This document shows positions 6,745 through 9,523 of a DNA stretch of 9,523 nucleotides, one piece after another; within the stretch, counting starts at the first letter, position 1; the number at the start of each line of letters is the position of its first letter. The DNA lies in contig JAQTRN010000024.1 of NCBI GenBank assembly GCA_028711795.1, forward strand, positions 1 through 9,523, in the 5' to 3' direction. The position numbers and the translations under genes were made by a program. The notes beneath the pieces were generated by a model. The model saw only the letters and a program-made list of their open reading frames with translations. It made no database searches and had not been told where the DNA came from. The stretch is from Dehalococcoidales bacterium. Its GTDB lineage: Bacteria; Chloroflexota; Dehalococcoidia; Dehalococcoidales; JAQTRN01.

Positions 6745-7189
6745 TCCCTATCTCCTCCACCTTACCACCAACCGCTTCAATCTTGGCTTTGGCTGCCGAT
6801 GAAAACCGGTCTGCCTTAACTATCAAGGGATGCTGAATATCACCGCCGGCCAGGACTTTCACCGGGCGCTGCAGCGACTCAACCAGTCCCGCCGCCAGCA
6901 AATTCTCCACGGCCACTTCACCACCGGCCACAAAACAGTTAAGCTGACCGACGTTGACAATACTATACTCGGTCCGGAAAATATTGGTGAAACCCCGCTT
7001 GCCCGGTAAACGCTTCACCAGGGGCAACTGCCCGCCCTCAAAGCCTCGCTTATCAGCAAAGCCAGCGCGGGACTTTTGCCCTTTACAGCCACGTCCGGAA
7101 TAGCTACCATGTCCGCTACCGTCACCACGGCCTACCCGTTTTCTGTCTTTTTTCGAGCCGCGAGCCGGCGCAAGCAAATTCTGCCTCAC
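6725..7189 (-). CDS. rplO: 50S ribosomal protein L15
   Basis: L15 is a late-assembly large-subunit protein with a long extended N-terminus that threads through 23S rRNA. The 154-residue length is normal. The glycine- and arginine-rich N-terminus is typical, with GSKKDRKRVGRGDGSGHG at 11-28 and SGRGCKGQKSRAGF at 31-44. The C-terminal L15 domain holds GGDIQHPLIVKADRFSSAAK at 115-134 and ends in AVGGKVEEIG. Translation starts at GTG 7189, with GGAGGT at 7199-7204 upstream. The start shares a GTGA overlap with the rpmD stop. The more common N-terminal MKLHDL is replaced here by MRQNLL. Confidence 0.97.
   Translation of the reverse strand: MRQNLLAPARGSKKDRKRVGRGDGSGHGSYSGRGCKGQKSRAGFADKRGFEGGQLPLVKRLPGKRGFTNIFRTEYSIVNVGQLNCFVAGGEVAVENLLAAGLVESLQRPVKVLAGGDIQHPLIVKADRFSSAAKAKIEAVGGKVEEIGNVARAV
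6752..6758 (-). promoter_or_regulatory. Shine-Dalgarno for secY inside rplO
   Basis: On the minus strand GGAGGAG is followed by 7 bases and then the secY ATG at 6744. The same bases encode Val-Glu-Glu near the L15 C-terminus. The site supports the upstream ATG over the Met pair at residues 14-15. Confidence 0.85.
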
Positions 7190-7371
7190 TGGCTTTCTAC
7201 CTCCACTTTAACCAGGTGCCGCACTTTATTGATCATCCCCCGGACCGGGGCGGAGTCTTCCTGAATAACACTCTGGTTTAACCGATGTAACCCCAGGGCC
7301 TTCAGCGTTCGCTTCTGGTCCTCAGCATAACCGATACCGCTCTTAATCCAAATGACACGTATTTTAGCCAC
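7186..7371 (-). CDS. rpmD: 50S ribosomal protein L30
   Basis: L30 is a small large-subunit protein of the bacterial type. Starting from the GTG at 7371 gives 61 residues, the family's usual size, opening (f)MAKIRVIWIKSGIG and containing LKALGLHRLNQSVIQED at about 24-40 and VRGMINKVRHLVKVE at 43-57. Another in-frame GTG at 7386 would add five residues (RWRP region) but lacks a Shine-Dalgarno sequence. The 7371 start has GAGGTG 7 bases upstream and gives the normal N-terminus. It overlaps the rpsE end by 8 bases, and its own stop overlaps the rplO start. Confidence 0.95.
   Translation of the reverse strand: MAKIRVIWIKSGIGYAEDQKRTLKALGLHRLNQSVIQEDSAPVRGMINKVRHLVKVEVESQ
7199..7204 (-). promoter_or_regulatory. 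Shine-Dalgarno for the GTG start of rplO
   Basis: On the minus strand GGAGGT is followed by 9 bases and then GTG AGG CAG AAT. The site is inside the rpmD coding sequence and supports initiation at the GTG that overlaps the rpmD TGA stop. Confidence 0.8.
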
Positions 7372-7885
7372 TGGCCGCCACCTCACCCACCGGCGCTGGT
7401 TTGCGTTTTGCCAGCTCTACCTGAAGGGTCTTAAGCTGAGTGAGAGCCTGTATCGTCGCCTTGGCCATATTGATCCGGTTCGAGCTGCCCAGGGACTTAG
7501 CCAGAACATCTCTCACCCCACCCGCTTCGAGCACTGCTCGGATACTGCCACCGGCAATAATACCGGTGCCCGGACCGGCCGGCTTCAACAACACCACAGC
7601 CGCACCGAACTTGACCGTAATTTCATGGGGAATAGTAACTCCCGCCAGAGGTATCTGGATCAGATTCTTACGCGCCACGGCGTTAGCTTTGTTGATTGCC
7701 GCCGGGACTTCATTAGACTTACCGACACCGATGCCGACATGTCCACTACCATCTCCGGTGACCACCAGAGCGCTGAAACTAAGCCGCTTACCCCCCTTGA
7801 CGACCTTCGCCACCCGGTTGATATAGATCAGCTTATCATTCAACGTCAATCCCGACGGGTCTATTTTGTTAATCAACTCCTTCAT
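7364..7885 (-). CDS. rpsE: 30S ribosomal protein S5
   Basis: S5 helps form the mRNA entry channel and affects decoding accuracy; its N-terminal loop is the known site of spectinomycin resistance changes. The 173-residue product has the normal length. It shows INRVAKVVKGGKRLSFSALV at 22-41 with an intact VKGGKR loop, GDGSGHVGIGVGKSNEVPAA at 44-63, and the C-terminal domain with GTGIIAGGSIRAVLEAGGVR and DVLAKSLGSSNRINMAKAT. The ATG at 7885 begins 17 bases after rplR. The only upstream Shine-Dalgarno (GAGGA, overlapping the rplR stop) is 14 bases away, longer than usual. The gene overlaps rpmD by 8 bases at its end. Confidence 0.98.
   Translation of the reverse strand: MKELINKIDPSGLTLNDKLIYINRVAKVVKGGKRLSFSALVVTGDGSGHVGIGVGKSNEVPAAINKANAVARKNLIQIPLAGVTIPHEITVKFGAAVVLLKPAGPGTGIIAGGSIRAVLEAGGVRDVLAKSLGSSNRINMAKATIQALTQLKTLQVELAKRKPAPVGEVAASG
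7379..7384 (-). promoter_or_regulatory. Shine-Dalgarno deciding the rpmD start
   Basis: On the minus strand GAGGTG is followed by 7 bases and then GTG GCT AAA ATA at 7371. It lies within the last codons of rpsE. It favours the 61-residue L30 over the 66-residue version beginning at GTG 7386, since the site itself overlaps that upstream codon. Confidence 0.75.
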
Positions 7886-7902
7886 CTATTTCACAACCGT
7901 CC

Positions 7903-8268
7903 TCAGAACTTCAGGCCACCCTGTCGCGCCGCCTCAGCCAGGGCTTTGACCCGGCCGTGGTATCTATAGCCACCGCGATCGAAGACCACTTCACTGACAC
8001 TCAGACCTAATGCCCGTTTTGCTATCAGAGAGCCAACAAGCCCTGCCTGGGCCGTTCTGGCTTTACCATCGAGTTCCGATTTGTTCTCTGATTCCAGTGT
8101 TGAGGCCGTCGCCAGTGTCCGTCCTTGAGTGTCATCAATAACCTGAGCATAAATGTGGTTCAGGCTGCGGAAAACGCACAGACGCGGCCGGGAAGCCGTA
8201 CCCTGCACCTTACTTCTTACCCGGAGGTGCCTTTTAGCGCGAGCGGCTCTTAGCTCAGTTCTACTCAT
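7903..8268 (-). CDS. rplR: 50S ribosomal protein L18
   Basis: L18 binds 5S rRNA and joins it to the large subunit together with L5 and L25-type proteins. The 121-residue length is standard. It has a basic N-terminus (RAARAKRHLRVRSKVQGTAS), the SRPRLCVFRSLNHIYAQVIDD block at 26-46, and the conserved end VVFDRGGYRYHGRVKALAEA at 94-113 followed by ARQGGLKF. The ATG overlaps the rplF stop as ATGA (8265-8268), with AGGAG a few bases upstream inside rplF. The overlap suggests coupled translation with L6. Confidence 0.98.
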   Translation of the reverse strand: MSRTELRAARAKRHLRVRSKVQGTASRPRLCVFRSLNHIYAQVIDDTQGRTLATASTLESENKSELDGKARTAQAGLVGSLIAKRALGLSVSEVVFDRGGYRYHGRVKALAEAARQGGLKF

Positions 8269-8822
8269 GCCTCACTCCTGCCTATTGCCTTTCCAGCCTT
8301 ACCCGCCTTCAGACGGATCACCTCACCGGCATACCGGATACCCTTGCCTTTATAATCATCCGGCGGATGCAGAGCTTTAATCTTAGCGGCCATCTCACCC
8401 ACCACCTGTTTATCAACGCCGCTGACTTTGATGACAGTGGCTCCTTCGGTGCTCAAAGACACACCGGGGAGGGGAGAGACCTCTACCGGGTGCGTAAAAC
8501 CGATATGAAGCTTCAGTTTTTCACCGGCCTTTTCCGCCCGATAGCCGACACCGACAATCTCCAGGTTCCTCTGGAAACCGCTGGTTACCCCTTTTACCAT
8601 GTTGGCCAGCAGACTCCGCGTCAGGCCATGCAACGCTCGATGCGTTTTGTTATCAGTGGGCCGCGAGACTGTCAAGACACCATCGCTCAAAGCAACCGTC
8701 ATATCCGGATTAAAGCGGTAATTCAATTGCCCCTTAGGGCCGGTAATGGTCGCTTCGTTTCCCTTAATCTCCACCTTCACACCCGGTGGTACAGGTATGG
8801 GTAATCGTCCAATTCTAGACAT
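8265..8822 (-). CDS. rplF: 50S ribosomal protein L6
   Basis: L6 lies near the factor-binding site of the large subunit. The 185-residue product is close to the usual 176-182 and shows two repeated L6 domains. The first is about residues 1-80, opening MSRIGRLPIPVPPGVKVEIK; the second is about 85-180. The bacterial signature is PDDYKGKGIRYAGEVIRLKA at 154-173, followed by GKAGK. The ATG follows GGGAGA at good spacing, and the gene begins 18 bases after rpsH. Its stop overlaps the rplR start by 4 bases. Nothing is unusual. Confidence 0.98.
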   Translation of the reverse strand: MSRIGRLPIPVPPGVKVEIKGNEATITGPKGQLNYRFNPDMTVALSDGVLTVSRPTDNKTHRALHGLTRSLLANMVKGVTSGFQRNLEIVGVGYRAEKAGEKLKLHIGFTHPVEVSPLPGVSLSTEGATVIKVSGVDKQVVGEMAAKIKALHPPDDYKGKGIRYAGEVIRLKAGKAGKAIGRSEA

Positions 8823-8840
8823 AATTGCTCTCCCAGTCGT

Positions 8841-9239
8841 CTACCAAACGTAACATAGCAACTCCCCGCCGATTCCCTGATGCCAGGCCTGTTTCCCGGT
8901 CATCACCCCTTTGGACGTCGAAACAATGGCGATACCCAGACCACCATAAACGCGGGGGATCTCCTTTTGCTGAACATGTACCCTCAGTCCCGGTTTACTC
9001 ACCCGTTCCAGTCCGGAAAGAACAGGCTCATTACTATCATCATATTTCAGATGGACCTTGATTACCCGGCTTGGTTTTCCTTTCAGCACTTCGTAATCGC
9101 TGATGAAGCCTTCTTCTTTAAGGATGCGGGCAATACCCAGCTTCAATCGCGAAGCTGATATCTGTACCGAATCATGCCTGGCCATTATGGCGTTGCGTAT
9201 TCGAGTCAACATGTCGGCTATCGGGTCAGAAATAGTCAC
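8841..9239 (-). CDS. rpsH: 30S ribosomal protein S8
   Basis: S8 is a primary 16S rRNA binder in the central domain and, in E. coli, a translational repressor of the spc operon. From the GTG at 9239 it has 132 residues, the usual length, starting (f)MTISDPIADMLTRIRNAI. The C-terminal RNA-binding part ends in the conserved GLGIAIVSTSKGVMTGKQA and the family-typical GGELLCYVW. An in-frame ATG at 9266, directly after the rpsN stop, would add nine residues (MMRSTQGVT) that are not family-like and has no Shine-Dalgarno sequence nearby. AGGGGGT at 9244-9250 supports the GTG. Confidence 0.96.
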   Translation of the reverse strand: MTISDPIADMLTRIRNAIMARHDSVQISASRLKLGIARILKEEGFISDYEVLKGKPSRVIKVHLKYDDSNEPVLSGLERVSKPGLRVHVQQKEIPRVYGGLGIAIVSTSKGVMTGKQAWHQGIGGELLCYVW

Positions 9240-9243
9240 TGTT

Positions 9244-9250
9244 ACCCCCT
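9244..9250 (-). promoter_or_regulatory. Probable Shine-Dalgarno deciding the rpsH start
   Basis: On the minus strand AGGGGGT is followed by AACA and then GTG ACT ATT TCT. The middle G can pair with the anti-Shine-Dalgarno U by wobble. Spacing of 4 is a little short. It favours GTG 9239 over ATG 9266. Confidence 0.6.
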
Positions 9251-9266
9251 GTGTAGACCTCATCAT

Positions 9267-9452
9267 CTACCAACTTGATTTTCTCACTCCCGGAATCTGG
9301 CCGGTTAGGGCCAGCCGGCGGAAGCAAATACGGCACAGGCCAAACTTACGTATATAAGCCCGGGACCGCCCACACTGGTGGCAGCGATTATGCTGCTGCA
9401 CCTTATACTTGGCGGGACGTGACGCTTTGGCAATTTCAGACTTTTTCGCCAT
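9267..9452 (-). CDS. rpsN: 30S ribosomal protein S14, type Z (zinc-binding)
   Basis: S14 sits in the small-subunit head near S3 and S10. The 61-residue product is the short type Z form. Four cysteines, Cys24, Cys27, Cys40 and Cys43, form the CxxC-x12-CxxC zinc site within RCHQCGRSRAYIRKFGLCRI. The C-terminal ALTGQIPGVRKSSW is the standard ending. The ATG at 9452 follows GAGGT at 6-base spacing, overlapping the rplE stop 8 bases upstream. The gene is also called rpsZ or rpsN1. The long, cysteine-free type of about 100 residues is not present in this window. Confidence 0.97.
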   Translation of the reverse strand: MAKKSEIAKASRPAKYKVQQHNRCHQCGRSRAYIRKFGLCRICFRRLALTGQIPGVRKSSW

Positions 9453-9460
9453 TTGCTACC

Positions 9461-9523
9461 TCAATCCTTACTAAAAGGCATACCCAGCAATTCCAGCAAT
9501 TTCCGGCCCTCTTCGTCCGTTTT
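9461..9523 (-). CDS. rplE: 50S ribosomal protein L5 (3' end only)
   Basis: Only the last 20 codons and the TGA stop are inside the window; the gene continues past the right edge. The visible protein end is KTDEEGRKLLELLGMPFSKD, which matches the usual L5 C-terminus (TDEEARALLxxLGMPF). L5 binds 5S rRNA and contacts the P-site tRNA. Its place just before type Z rpsN is the normal spc order, which supports the call despite the short fragment. Confidence 0.93.
   Translation of the reverse strand, partial: KTDEEGRKLLELLGMPFSKD

Noticed and set aside
6955..6970. Plus-strand TTGACA near TATACT inside rplO.
   Set aside because: The two elements are only a few bases apart, too close for a sigma-70-type promoter, and no plus-strand gene follows.
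7352..7969. Long plus-strand open frame (205 codons) opposite rpsE and rplR.
   Set aside because: It is antisense to two clear ribosomal protein genes, its translation resembles no family I know, and it looks like a shadow of GC-rich codon use.

Overview
The window is an uninterrupted stretch of a bacterial ribosomal-protein / translation / secretion gene cluster, the equivalent of the spc operon followed by the alpha operon. Every gene lies on the minus strand, so transcription runs from the right end (9523) to the left end (1). In transcription order the genes are: rplE (3' end only), rpsN (zinc type), rpsH, rplF, rplR, rpsE, rpmD, rplO, secY, adk, map, infA, rpmJ, rpsM, rpsK, rpsD, rpoA, rplQ and truA (cut by the left edge). 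All reading frames between the edges are intact. I saw no frameshift, insertion sequence, tRNA, rRNA, CRISPR array or plus-strand gene.

Layout: positions 9523-6725 hold the spc-type ribosomal proteins L5, S14, S8, L6, L18, S5, L30 and L15. Positions 6744-4010 hold SecY, adenylate kinase and methionine aminopeptidase. Positions 3998-3628 hold IF-1 and L36. Positions 3603-729 hold the alpha block S13, S11, S4, RNA polymerase alpha and L17. Positions 712-1 hold tRNA pseudouridine synthase TruA. The largest gap between genes is 42 bases (rpoA-rplQ) and five junctions overlap. I found no convincing internal promoter or terminator, so the window reads as part of one long transcription unit whose promoter lies beyond the right edge. 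No stretch over 300 bases lacks a gene.

The genes work together in making and exporting proteins. They supply small- and large-subunit proteins, initiation factor IF-1, the enzyme that removes the initiator methionine, the SecY export channel, adenylate kinase for nucleotide balance, the alpha subunit that nucleates RNA polymerase assembly, and a tRNA modification enzyme.

Organism: a bacterium of moderate to slightly high GC content (judged by eye, not counted). The rplQ-truA adjacency without an ECF transporter cassette, the SecY sequence style, and zinc-binding S4, S14, L36 and Adk all fit Chloroflexota, possibly Dehalococcoidia. This is inference from remembered family patterns and is only moderately certain. 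Five of the 17 assigned starts with any room for choice or unusual codon use GTG or TTG, mostly backed by good Shine-Dalgarno sequences.

I looked for an undescribed system and did not find one. This is a conserved housekeeping region, and the findings below are modest points about start codons, gene overlaps, metal-binding forms and a protein tail.
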